Shown piece after piece: positions 1-6,293 of a stretch of DNA of 33,069 bases. The DNA comes from Planctomycetota bacterium (GTDB lineage Bacteria; Planctomycetota; Brocadiia; CAIUPP01), in assembly GCA_022705425.1 (NCBI GenBank), contig JAKJEM010000018.1:1-33069 (forward strand). Direction: 5' to 3'. A program made the position numbers and the translations under genes. The notes under the pieces were generated by a model. It was not told the origin of the DNA and ran no database searches. It saw only the letters and a program-made list of their open reading frames with translations. Positions within the stretch are counted from its first letter, which is position 1. Every line of letters starts with the position of its first letter.

Positions 1-1
1 G

Positions 2-1651
2 GAGGCGGGCCGTGGAAGCTGGGGCGGCATTGCGCACACGCGCTGGGCCACGCACGGGGCGCCGACGGAGGCAAACGCGCACCCGCACCGGGACTGCTCG
101 GGGCGGATCGCCGTCGTCCACAACGGGATCATCGAGAACCATGCCGCCCTGCGAACGATGCTCGAACGCAAGGGGCATGTCTTCCGCAGCGAGACGGACA
201 CGGAGGTGATTCCCCACCTCGTCGAGGACCTGCTGAAATCGGAGGGGAACGTGCGGCAGGCCTTCGCCGACGCGCTGAAGGTGCTCGAGGGCACGTACGC
301 GGTGGCGCTGATGTGCGCGGAGTTGCCTGGCGCGCTGCTGGTGGCGCGCCGGGGCAGCCCTATGCTGATCGGCGTGGGGCGCAACGAGATGATGGTGGCG
401 AGCGATGCGGCGGCGCTGGTGACGCACACGCGCCGGGTGGTGTATCTGGACGACGGGGATACGGCGCTGCTGCGGGCGGGCGATTGCGAGTTGCGGCGGC
501 TGGACTCGACGCCGGTGATGAAGCCGGCGCAGGAAATCGCCTTCGACCTGCCGGCCATCGAGCGCGGGGGTCACCCGCACTTCATGCACAAGGAGATCTT
601 CGAGCAGCCGGTGACGCTGCTGAACGCCCTGCGAGGCCGCATCGAGCGGCCCGGCGCCACGGCGCGACTGGACGGGATTGACGATAAGACGCTGCGGCGG
701 GCGAAACGCTGCCAGATTCTGGCCTGCGGCACCTCCTATCACGCGGGGCTGGTGGGGAAGTACCTCCTCGAGAACCTGGCGCGCCTGCCGACGGAGGTGA
801 GCTACGCGGCGGAGTACCGCTACGCGAACCCCATCGTGGACGCCGGCACGTTGACGATCGCCGTGAGCCAGTCCGGGGAGACGGCGGACACCCTGGCGGC
901 CGTGCGCGAGGCGAAGCTGCGCGGCGGGGCGGCGGTGAGCCTCTGCAACGTCGTCGGCTCGACGATCGCCCGCGAGTGCGGCCAGGGGGTGTACATCCAC
1001 GCGGGGCCGGAGATCGGCGTGGCCTCGACGAAGGCCTTCACGGGCCAGATCGTGATGTTCGCGCTGCTGGCGCTGCACATGGGCCGGATGCGCGAGATGT
1101 CGCTGCGCGAGGGGGCGGCCTTTCTGGACGCGCTGGAACGCCTGCCGGAGCAGGCGCGCGAGACGCTGGCGCTCGATGAGCAGGTGCGCGCGGCGGCGGA
1201 GGAGATGGCCGGAGCGCGCAGCGCTCTCTTCATCGGGCGGCTCTACGAGTACCCGGTGGCGCTGGAGGGGGCGCTGAAGTTGAAGGAGATTTCCTACGTG
1301 CACGCGGAGGGTCTGGCGGCGGCGGAGTTGAAGCACGGGCCGATCGCCCTGATTGACGCGGAGACGCCCACGGTGGCGCTGGCGGCGCAGAGCGGCGTCT
1401 TCGCCAAGACGATCAGCAACGTGCAGGAGGTCCGCGCGCGGGGCGGCGACGTGCTGGCGGTGGTGCGGCGCGGCGACGACCGGCTCAACGGCCTGGCCCG
1501 GCGCACGCTGGCCATCCCCCCCACCGCCGACCCGCTGGTGCCCGTGCTGGCGGTCATTCCGCTGCAACTGCTGGCCTACCACGTGGCCACGCTCCGCGGC
1601 TGCGACGTGGACCGGCCCCGGAACCTGGCAAAGAGCGTGACGGTGGAGTGA
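2..1651 (+). CDS. glmS: Glutamine-fructose-6-phosphate aminotransferase (isomerizing), 5'-truncated by window edge
   Basis: GlmS makes glucosamine-6-phosphate from fructose-6-phosphate and glutamine, the first step toward UDP-GlcNAc for peptidoglycan and LPS, in the cytoplasm. The frame is open from base 2, so the first ATG at 158 is internal. The frame begins just before GIAHTRWATHG of the N-terminal glutaminase domain, and roughly 60-70 residues including the catalytic Cys1 lie outside the window. NAHPH, VVHNGIIEN and SETDTEV follow. The two SIS domains show ILACGTSYHAG, SQSGETADTLAA, EIGVASTKAF and EGALKLKEISYVHAE. The C-terminus RNLAKSVTVE is the canonical GlmS ending. Nothing suggests a frameshift. 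The family identity is secure; only the start is missing. Confidence 0.97.
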   Translation, partial: EAGRGSWGGIAHTRWATHGAPTEANAHPHRDCSGRIAVVHNGIIENHAALRTMLERKGHVFRSETDTEVIPHLVEDLLKSEGNVRQAFADALKVLEGTYAVALMCAELPGALLVARRGSPMLIGVGRNEMMVASDAAALVTHTRRVVYLDDGDTALLRAGDCELRRLDSTPVMKPAQEIAFDLPAIERGGHPHFMHKEIFEQPVTLLNALRGRIERPGATARLDGIDDKTLRRAKRCQILACGTSYHAGLVGKYLLENLARLPTEVSYAAEYRYANPIVDAGTLTIAVSQSGETADTLAAVREAKLRGGAAVSLCNVVGSTIARECGQGVYIHAGPEIGVASTKAFTGQIVMFALLALHMGRMREMSLREGAAFLDALERLPEQARETLALDEQVRAAAEEMAGARSALFIGRLYEYPVALEGALKLKEISYVHAEGLAAAELKHGPIALIDAETPTVALAAQSGVFAKTISNVQEVRARGGDVLAVVRRGDDRLNGLARRTLAIPPTADPLVPVLAVIPLQLLAYHVATLRGCDVDRPRNLAKSVTVE

Positions 1652-1717
1652 GGGGGCATCACACCGCTCTGCCCCGGTCTCGGCGGCTGACGCCGTTCAG
1701 GCGGAACGCCCTGGGTG

Positions 1718-1737
1718 CGGCAGTCAGGACACTGCCG
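1718..1737 (+). terminator. Hairpin downstream of glmS, possible terminator
   Basis: CGGCAGT, a six-base loop and ACTGCCG form a perfect 7-bp stem, 67 bases after the glmS stop codon. No T-run follows, so it is a weak intrinsic-terminator candidate. It could also be an RNA-processing or pausing element. Confidence 0.35.
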
Positions 1738-1914
1738 GGCAAGAACGCCGAAGAACGAAGGGCATCGGATGGCCGCCGGGGTGGCGGAGCGCATCTGACG
1801 CTGCCGGGCAGACTTCCTCGCTGCCCCACGGGCGAGGCTTGCATGGGAAGTTGCCCCCGTCGAGGACGCCGGCAGCCCGCGCGACCGACACGAAATCCAT
1901 GCCCGCCCCGGAAG

Positions 1915-2115
1915 CTACACCCGTCGTTTCCGCTCCTCCAGCGTCCGGCGCAGGACCGGGACGGTGGCAATGTCCTTGTCGCGGCCAGACGTCTCTTTGA
2001 TGGCGATCAGGGCGGCAAGATCGAGCACCCTGGCGGCCAGCGCCGACTCCGCCGACGATGACGAAATCCACGCGCCGGGAGACCAACGCGCGCAGGATGG
2101 CCAGGAAGTCAGGGA
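1915..2115 (-). pseudogene. Remnant of a nucleotidyltransferase-fold (toxin/antitoxin-like) gene, internally deleted and frameshifted
   Basis: Reading the minus strand, one frame gives PDFLAILRALVSRRVDFVIVGG (about 2110-2045), which resembles the N-terminus of small MNT/AbiEii-type nucleotidyltransferases, where a short helix precedes a VDFVIVGG strand-turn. A different frame then gives RVLDLAALIAIKETSGRDKD and LPVLRRTLEERKR-like text (PVLRRTLEERKRRV) ending at a TAG at 1917-1915, which resembles the C-terminal end of the same family. The middle of the domain, including the expected catalytic aspartates, is missing, and the halves are out of frame. The N-terminal and C-terminal resemblances are from memory of the family; the fusion of two halves is visible in the sequence. 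It is probably a decayed accessory or toxin gene and not functional. Confidence 0.55.
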
Positions 2116-2148
2116 CGGGGGATGGCGTCGCGCAACCTCTGGCGGGAA

Positions 2149-2197
2149 GGCGGACGACGAACGACGGATGACGGACGACAGACGACGGACGACAGAC
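2149..2197. repeat. Heptamer tandem repeat, seven units (GACRGAC-like)
   Basis: Seven consecutive 7-base units of the form GGCGGAC, GACGAAC, GACGGAT, GACGGAC, GACAGAC, GACGGAC, GACAGAC. A second, four-unit array of the same repeat is at 9679-9706. Both lie outside genes. Shadow translations of the opposite strand give the serine/arginine/valine-rich text (VVCRPSS) often seen in spurious ORFs, so no protein should be called here. Confidence 0.75.
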
Positions 2198-2233
2198 GAC
2201 AGCGAAGAGGGAGCGGGGTGAGGGGCGCGACGG

Positions 2234-3631
2234 TTACGGCTTGTCGCGTCCGGGTTCCTTGAGGGGCTCGGGCTTGGGGGCCGGGGGTTCGGGGCTCCTG
2301 TCGTGCAGGCGCGTTTCCATGCGCTGGACCTCCTCGCCGGCGCGCTTGAGGGCATGGCGCAGGAGTTGTCTGGCCCGGTCGAAGCGGATGCGTCCTTCGC
2401 GGACCATCTGGTTGGCGACGAGGGCGACGCTGTCGCCTGCGGCGCCGGCGGAGATGGCGACGTTCCGGGCGTGCAGGGTCATGTGCCCGCGCTGGATGCC
2501 CTCGGCGGCCAGGCTGCGGAGGGCGGCGAGGTTCTGGACGAGGCCGACGGCGGCGGCGACTTCGGCGAGTTCCCGGGCGGAGGCCACGCCGAGGATGCGC
2601 AGGGCCAGGCGCGCGACGGGGTGAACCTTGGTGGCCCCCCCTACTGTGCCGAGGGCCATGGGGAGTTCGATCTCGCCGACGAGGCGGCCCTCGGGGGTGA
2701 GATCCCATCGGGAGAGGGGCTTGTAGCGCCCGTCGCGGGCGGCGTAGGCGTGGGCGCCGGCCTCGATGGCGCGCCAGTCGTTGCCGGTGGCCACGACGAG
2801 GGCGTCAATGCCGTTCATGATCCCCTTATTGTGCGTGGCGGCGCGCCAGGGGTCGGCCTCGGCGAAGGCGCAGGCTTTGACGACGCCCTCGGCGACGACG
2901 CTTCCCTTCCAGTCGCGTTCGTCGAAGGCCTCGGGGGCGACTTCGATGCGCGCGCGCGCGAGGCGGCGGTCGGCGAGGTTGCTGACGATCCGGAGGAGGA
3001 CCTTGCCGCCGGTGAGTCCTTCGAGATAGAGGGCGAGGGCCTCGCACATGGTGTTGACGGCGTTGGCGCCCATGGCGTCGCGGACGTCCACGAGGAGGTG
3101 GACGACGAGCATCGGGCCGCGGCGGGTGTCGAGGAGGCGGGCCTCGACGTCGCGCGCGCCGCCGCCGAGGTCGCGCAGGACGGGGTCCTGTTCATTGGCG
3201 ATGGCGAGGATGCGGTCGCGCATCTCCAGGACGCGGCGGCGGGCGGTCTCGGGATCGGGCAGGTCCACGATCTGCGTCTGGCCGATCATCACGGGCTCGG
3301 TGGAGGAGGCGGTGATGCGCCCGTGTTCTCGAACGAGTTTGGCGACGTGTCCGGCGGCGGCGACGACGGAGGATTCCTCGACGGTCATGGGGATGAGATA
3401 ATCGCGGTCGTTGATGCGGAAGTTGGCGGCGACGGCAAAGGGAAGGCCGAAGACGCCGACGACATTCTCGACCATCTGGTCGGCGAGGCCGACGGCGAGG
3501 GCCTCCTTGCGGAGCTGGTAGCGCTCCTCGGCGGAGAGGGGGACGAGGGCGGCGAGGGCGTCGAGGCGCTCTTCGACGCTGAGCTTGTAGAAGCCGGGCA
3601 GGCGGGAGGAGGGCGCGTTCGGTTCAGGCAC
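2234..3631 (-). CDS. Hydroxymethylglutaryl-CoA reductase, class II (bacterial type)
   Basis: HMG-CoA reductase interconverts HMG-CoA and mevalonate using NAD(P)H, the committed step of the mevalonate isoprenoid pathway. The frame extends to a GTG at 3670, but the GTG at 3631 is preferred: it has GGAGA seven bases upstream, whereas the outer GTG has none. With this start (465 aa) the catalytic residues are Glu85 (PMTVEES), Lys269 (HNKGI), Asp285 (GNDWRA) and His383 (GIQRGHMTLH). Each is exactly two more than the Pseudomonas mevalonii enzyme (83, 267, 283, 381), which supports both start and family. DAMGAN and ELPMALGTVGGATKVHP are also present. A proline-rich charged tail of about 30 residues is extra. 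The start overlaps the upstream fni stop by 8 bases (GTGCCTGA), so the two are translationally coupled. The class also contains catabolic enzymes; the fni partner favours biosynthesis. Confidence 0.95.
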   Translation of the reverse strand: MPEPNAPSSRLPGFYKLSVEERLDALAALVPLSAEERYQLRKEALAVGLADQMVENVVGVFGLPFAVAANFRINDRDYLIPMTVEESSVVAAAGHVAKLVREHGRITASSTEPVMIGQTQIVDLPDPETARRRVLEMRDRILAIANEQDPVLRDLGGGARDVEARLLDTRRGPMLVVHLLVDVRDAMGANAVNTMCEALALYLEGLTGGKVLLRIVSNLADRRLARARIEVAPEAFDERDWKGSVVAEGVVKACAFAEADPWRAATHNKGIMNGIDALVVATGNDWRAIEAGAHAYAARDGRYKPLSRWDLTPEGRLVGEIELPMALGTVGGATKVHPVARLALRILGVASARELAEVAAAVGLVQNLAALRSLAAEGIQRGHMTLHARNVAISAGAAGDSVALVANQMVREGRIRFDRARQLLRHALKRAGEEVQRMETRLHDRSPEPPAPKPEPLKEPGRDKP

Positions 3632-4697
3632 GGGGCGGTCTCCAGAGGCAGCGCTGTTCGAGCCAGTCACGGAGGGGGCCGGTGATCACGAGGGGGACGC
3701 GGCGGAGGGACTTGAGGTCGCGCGCGCCGGCGAGGACCATGGCGGAGCGCAGGCCGGCGACGAGGCCGTGGATCCACTCGACGGCGGCCTCCTCTCCGCC
3801 GCGCGCGAGAGCGCGGAGGACGGGGAGCGCGGCGGAGCCGATGCTCGCGCCGAGGGCGATGGACTTGGCGAGGTCGAGTCCGGAGCGCAGGCCGCCGGAG
3901 GCGATCACGCGGAGCCGGAGGCCGCGGATTTCGGCCAGGGAGGCGGCGGTGGGGATGCCCCACTCCTCGAACGCTTCGAGGCCGGGCGCGGCGCCGCCGC
4001 GGCGGAGGTTCTCGACGCGGACCCAGGAGGTTCCGCCCGCGCCGGCCACGTCCACGGTGCGGACGCCGAGTCGGGCGAGGAGGGCGGCGGTCTCGCGGGA
4101 GATGCCGCAGCCGGTCTCCTTGACGATGAGTCGGTCGCCGAGTTCGCGAGCGAGACGCCCGAGGGCGGCCTGGGCTCCGGCGCGGGGGCGGTCGCCGCCG
4201 GTCTGGAACATCTCCATGGCGGCGTTGAGGTGCAGGCAGATGCCGTCGGCGCCGATGCGGTCGGCCAGAGCGGCGACCTCGGCGGGCTTGAGGGCGAGGG
4301 CCTGGCTGAGGCCGATGTTGCCGAGGATGAGGATTCCGGGGGCGACGTCGCGGAGGCGGTAGCCGGCTTCGAGGGAGGGGAACTGCAACATGGGCCGCTG
4401 GCTGCCGAGGGCGAGTCCGACGCCGCAGCGCGCGGCGACGCGGGCCAGGGCGCGGTTGACGGCGGCGGCTTCGTCGGTGCCGCCGGTCATTGCTCCGATA
4501 ATGAAGGGCGCGGCCAGGGGACGCCCGAGGAAGTCCGTTTCGATCGCCGCGTCCTCGGCGGAGAAGGCGGGCAGGGCGGCGTGGACGAGGTCCACGCACT
4601 CGAACCAGGTTCGGCGGCGCTGGAACTCGACGTCGGCCTCGCGGCAGAGGGCGAGGTGGTCGGTCTTGCGTTTCTGAATGGGGCTTTCGGACGGCAT
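3624..4697 (-). CDS. fni: Isopentenyl-diphosphate delta-isomerase, type 2 (FMN-dependent)
   Basis: This enzyme interconverts isopentenyl and dimethylallyl diphosphate with reduced FMN and Mg2+, in the cytoplasm. The protein is 357 aa, normal for the family. Motifs in order: RKTDH (10-14), GAMTGG (68-73), GSQRPM (98-103), HLNAAME (156-162), VKETGCG (192-198), DVAGAGGTSW (216-225) and ASGG (266-269). One deviation stands out: the family usually reads HLNxxQE at the active site, but here the glutamine is methionine (Met161), while the metal-associated glutamate (Glu162) is kept. The gene is the first of a two-gene unit with HMG-CoA reductase. The start ATG has only a weak upstream purine stretch (CCGGAG, about 14 bases away). 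No mevalonate kinase or decarboxylase gene is in the window. Confidence 0.93.
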   Translation of the reverse strand: MPSESPIQKRKTDHLALCREADVEFQRRRTWFECVDLVHAALPAFSAEDAAIETDFLGRPLAAPFIIGAMTGGTDEAAAVNRALARVAARCGVGLALGSQRPMLQFPSLEAGYRLRDVAPGILILGNIGLSQALALKPAEVAALADRIGADGICLHLNAAMEMFQTGGDRPRAGAQAALGRLARELGDRLIVKETGCGISRETAALLARLGVRTVDVAGAGGTSWVRVENLRRGGAAPGLEAFEEWGIPTAASLAEIRGLRLRVIASGGLRSGLDLAKSIALGASIGSAALPVLRALARGGEEAAVEWIHGLVAGLRSAMVLAGARDLKSLRRVPLVITGPLRDWLEQRCLWRPPRA

Positions 4698-4791
4698 GGC
4701 AGTCGGCGCGGCTCCGGGAAAGGAATCAACGACGCGCCGGGTGTGCGGACGGACCGCCTCACCCGGCGCAGGCGCAGACGCAACGCGCCCC

Positions 4792-5133
4792 TCAGGGCCC
4801 GAGGAAGGGGATCTTGTTCAGGTACGGCCCGATGTAGGGCATGGCGTTCTTCATCAGGAACTTGTTGACGACGCCGAGGAAGAGGATGAAGACGACAAGC
4901 CAGAAGACGAAGCGGAGGAGGTCGCGGAGTCCGCCGCCGATGACGACCTTCTTGGCGTTGCGGCGGTAGTCGGCCACCTTCTGCGAGCACTCGTGACTGC
5001 AGAACTTCCCCTCGGCCGTGCTGACGATGCAGCTCGCACAGACGGGCTTGTGGCATCGTCCACACCGCGCGGCGGCGGGGCGATCATGATGGACGATACA
5101 GGTTTCGGTGCGGTTCAGCCCTGACACAGCCAT
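4792..5133 (-). CDS. Small zinc-binding membrane protein (B-box-like Cys/His domain plus one TM helix)
   Basis: A 113-aa protein of unknown role. The N-terminal half has a Cys/His pattern that can bind two metal ions: C12 and H15/H16, C24-x2-C27, C32-x2-C35, C45-x-H47-x-C49, similar in layout to B-box-type zinc fingers found in bacterial membrane proteins. A basic linker (residues 52-62) precedes one strongly hydrophobic segment (about 72-92) and a short C-terminal tail. Two ATGs are available: that at 5139 sits directly against its GGAGGG, while that at 5133 has the same GGAGGG at six bases, so 5133 is chosen. A candidate promoter TTGCGC-N17-TATCCT lies at 5185-5213. The zinc domain would probably face the cytoplasm; the partner is unknown. 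Confidence 0.8.
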   Translation of the reverse strand: MAVSGLNRTETCIVHHDRPAAARCGRCHKPVCASCIVSTAEGKFCSHECSQKVADYRRNAKKVVIGGGLRDLLRFVFWLVVFILFLGVVNKFLMKNAMPYIGPYLNKIPFLGP

Positions 5134-5184
5134 TCGCATCCCTCCTCGAAATGGGTCGGCGCGCCACGGGACCACCTGTGGGAA

Positions 5185-5213
5185 AGGATAGCGTCCTCCT
5201 CGCCCGCGCGCAA
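5185..5213 (-). promoter_or_regulatory. Candidate promoter of the zinc-binding membrane protein gene
   Basis: On the minus strand TTGCGC (5213-5208) and TATCCT (5190-5185) are separated by 17 bases, about 50 bases before the start codon. The same -35 with a TATTCT -10 occurs at 18385-18413. The -35 overlaps the hairpin at 5203-5225. Confidence 0.45.
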
Positions 5214-5225
5214 GAGGGGCGCGGG
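5203..5225 (-). terminator. Hairpin just after the small membrane protein gene
   Basis: CCCGCGC and GCGCGGG form a perfect 7-bp stem around a 9-base loop, starting five bases after the stop of the upstream minus-strand gene. There is no T-run. It may separate the purO-small protein transcript from the zinc-protein promoter that overlaps it. Confidence 0.4.
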
Positions 5226-5229
5226 GGTG

Positions 5230-5433
5230 TCACGTCCGATCCCCGGCGGGAGGCGGCGAGGGCGGTTCCTCCTGTCCCTCGGCGGCGCGGGCGGCCAGGT
5301 CGCGCGTTTCGTCGGCGATGCGGCTGATGCGGCGGCTCTGCCGCAGGACGGCAATCAGCACGACGACCATGGCGATGATGAGGACGCTGTTGACCGCGAG
5401 GAGACAGACGACGAAGATGTTCTCGGTGCTCAT
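5230..5433 (-). CDS. Short single-pass membrane protein of unknown function (67 aa)
   Basis: The protein has one hydrophobic helix (about residues 6-30, rich in V/I/L/A), then a basic turn (RQSRR), an amphipathic charged stretch and a Pro-rich end (EEPPSPPPAGDRT). The start ATG is preceded by GGAAGGA at a good distance. It follows the IMP cyclohydrolase stop by 27 bases on the same strand, so co-transcription is likely. The topology is probably N-out with a cytoplasmic charged tail. No family is recognised. Supported by the ribosome-binding site, composition and tight spacing. Confidence 0.7.
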   Translation of the reverse strand: MSTENIFVVCLLAVNSVLIIAMVVVLIAVLRQSRRISRIADETRDLAARAAEGQEEPPSPPPAGDRT

Positions 5434-5460
5434 CCGTTCCTTCCCGGCGATGGGGACGGG

Positions 5461-6093
5461 TCAGGCCTGGACCACGGCCAGTTCGAAACCGTTCTCCGTT
5501 TCCAGGGCGCACACGCTGGTGACGGCGTTGGTCATGTCGGCAAAGACGCCTCGGCCGAGAATGAAGCGCGCGCCCTCGAGGGCGTTGGGGGCGTCGAAGT
5601 CGCCGCGCTGGGCGGGGGAGACGTGATGGGTCTCGTAGGTCGCGACGAAGAAGCATTCGCCGGCGGCGAGGGGGAGTCGGCGGACTTCGAGGCCGTCCTC
5701 GCGGACGACGCCGAGGACGCCGGCCTGCGCGCCGCGCACCACGGCGGCGGAGATGCGGGGGGTGTTGTACTGGTCCTTCTCGTAGTCGAGGGCGAGCATG
5801 GCGGCGACGAAGGCGTCGCGAACGGGGACGCCGGCGGCGATCTTCTCGGCGATGGGGTCGGTGTGCGATCCGTTGGTGGCCACGGCTGTTGCGCCGGCGA
5901 GGCGCAGGCAGTTGTAGGCGATGTAGGGGTTCTTGAAGACGTCGCCCTCGAAGCCCTTGCGGGGGACGATGGCCACGGCGTTATCCTTGAGCTGCGCCTC
6001 GCGGTTCGGGAAGGAGCGCGAGGAGACGCGGTAGAGGACGGCGAGGCGCCCGGCGCGGTTGCGCGCGATGGCGACGATTCGGCCGACGTACAT
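5461..6093 (-). CDS. purO: IMP cyclohydrolase, archaeal PurO type
   Basis: PurO closes the ring of FAICAR to give IMP, the last step of de novo purine synthesis, replacing the cyclohydrolase half of PurH. The 210-aa protein begins MYVGRIVAI and carries YRVSSRSFPNR (residues about 21-31), NPYIAYN, TNGSHTDPI and YETHHVSPAQRGDF, which match the PurO family as I know it. The start is supported by GGGAGAG about eight bases upstream. A TTGCTT-N16-TACAAT promoter lies 85-112 bases upstream. The family is best known in archaea and scattered in bacteria. No other purine gene is nearby, and the downstream neighbours are two small membrane proteins. Confidence 0.88.
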   Translation of the reverse strand: MYVGRIVAIARNRAGRLAVLYRVSSRSFPNREAQLKDNAVAIVPRKGFEGDVFKNPYIAYNCLRLAGATAVATNGSHTDPIAEKIAAGVPVRDAFVAAMLALDYEKDQYNTPRISAAVVRGAQAGVLGVVREDGLEVRRLPLAAGECFFVATYETHHVSPAQRGDFDAPNALEGARFILGRGVFADMTNAVTSVCALETENGFELAVVQA

Positions 6094-6177
6094 GGCGAGA
6101 GCTCTCCCAAGGGCGAAGTCGTCCGTTCGGGCTCTCGGCGCGCCGACGACGGCTCGCCCAGGCCCTGCGCTTAGGGA

Positions 6178-6205
6178 ATTGTACTACTTTCCCGGCCAAA
6201 AGCAA
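6178..6205 (-). promoter_or_regulatory. Candidate promoter of purO
   Basis: On the minus strand TTGCTT (6205-6200) and TACAAT (6183-6178) are 16 bases apart, in the AT-rich centre of an otherwise GC-rich divergent intergenic region. It lies back to back with the sppA promoter at 6214-6242. Confidence 0.55.
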
Positions 6206-6213
6206 TCCGGCGA

Positions 6214-6242
6214 TTGACGGCCTCCGACGCTGGAACTATAAT
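6214..6242 (+). promoter_or_regulatory. Near-consensus sigma-70-type promoter of the sppA-cysS unit
   Basis: TTGACG (6214-6219) and a perfect TATAAT (6237-6242) are separated by 17 bases. The predicted start is near 6249, giving a leader of about 45 bases to the ATG at 6294. This is one of the two strongest promoters in the window. Confidence 0.8.
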
Positions 6243-6293
6243 CGTCAAGATGTCTCTGTCTTCGCCTGCGCACATTCCATCAAGGGCCGATCC

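Larger units (their letters stand above)
1652..2233. other. 582-bp intergenic stretch without an intact gene
   Basis: No convincing intact coding region lies between glmS and the HMG-CoA reductase gene. Readable contents, in order: a perfect 7-bp-stem hairpin at 1718-1737, an imperfect inverted repeat at about 1806-1857, a nucleotidyltransferase-fold gene remnant at 1915-2115 (minus strand) and a heptamer tandem repeat at 2149-2197. Several open frames of 60-200 codons cross it on both strands, but they have arginine/proline-rich shadow compositions and no recognisable motifs. The stretch looks like a graveyard between two conserved gene blocks. Confidence 0.6.

Noticed and set aside
1652..1914. 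Possible small genes in the glmS-HMGR intergenic stretch
   Set aside because: Open frames on both strands lack ribosome-binding sites, motifs and plausible composition.
3632..3670. Longer HMG-CoA reductase start (GTG at 3670)
   Set aside because: No ribosome-binding site and 47 bases of overlap with fni; the GTG at 3631 has GGAGA at seven bases.
2303..3685. A 460-codon plus-strand open frame opposite HMG-CoA reductase
   Set aside because: Its Gly/Glu/Asp/Ala-rich composition is the antisense shadow of a GC-rich gene, and the minus strand carries all HMGR catalytic motifs.
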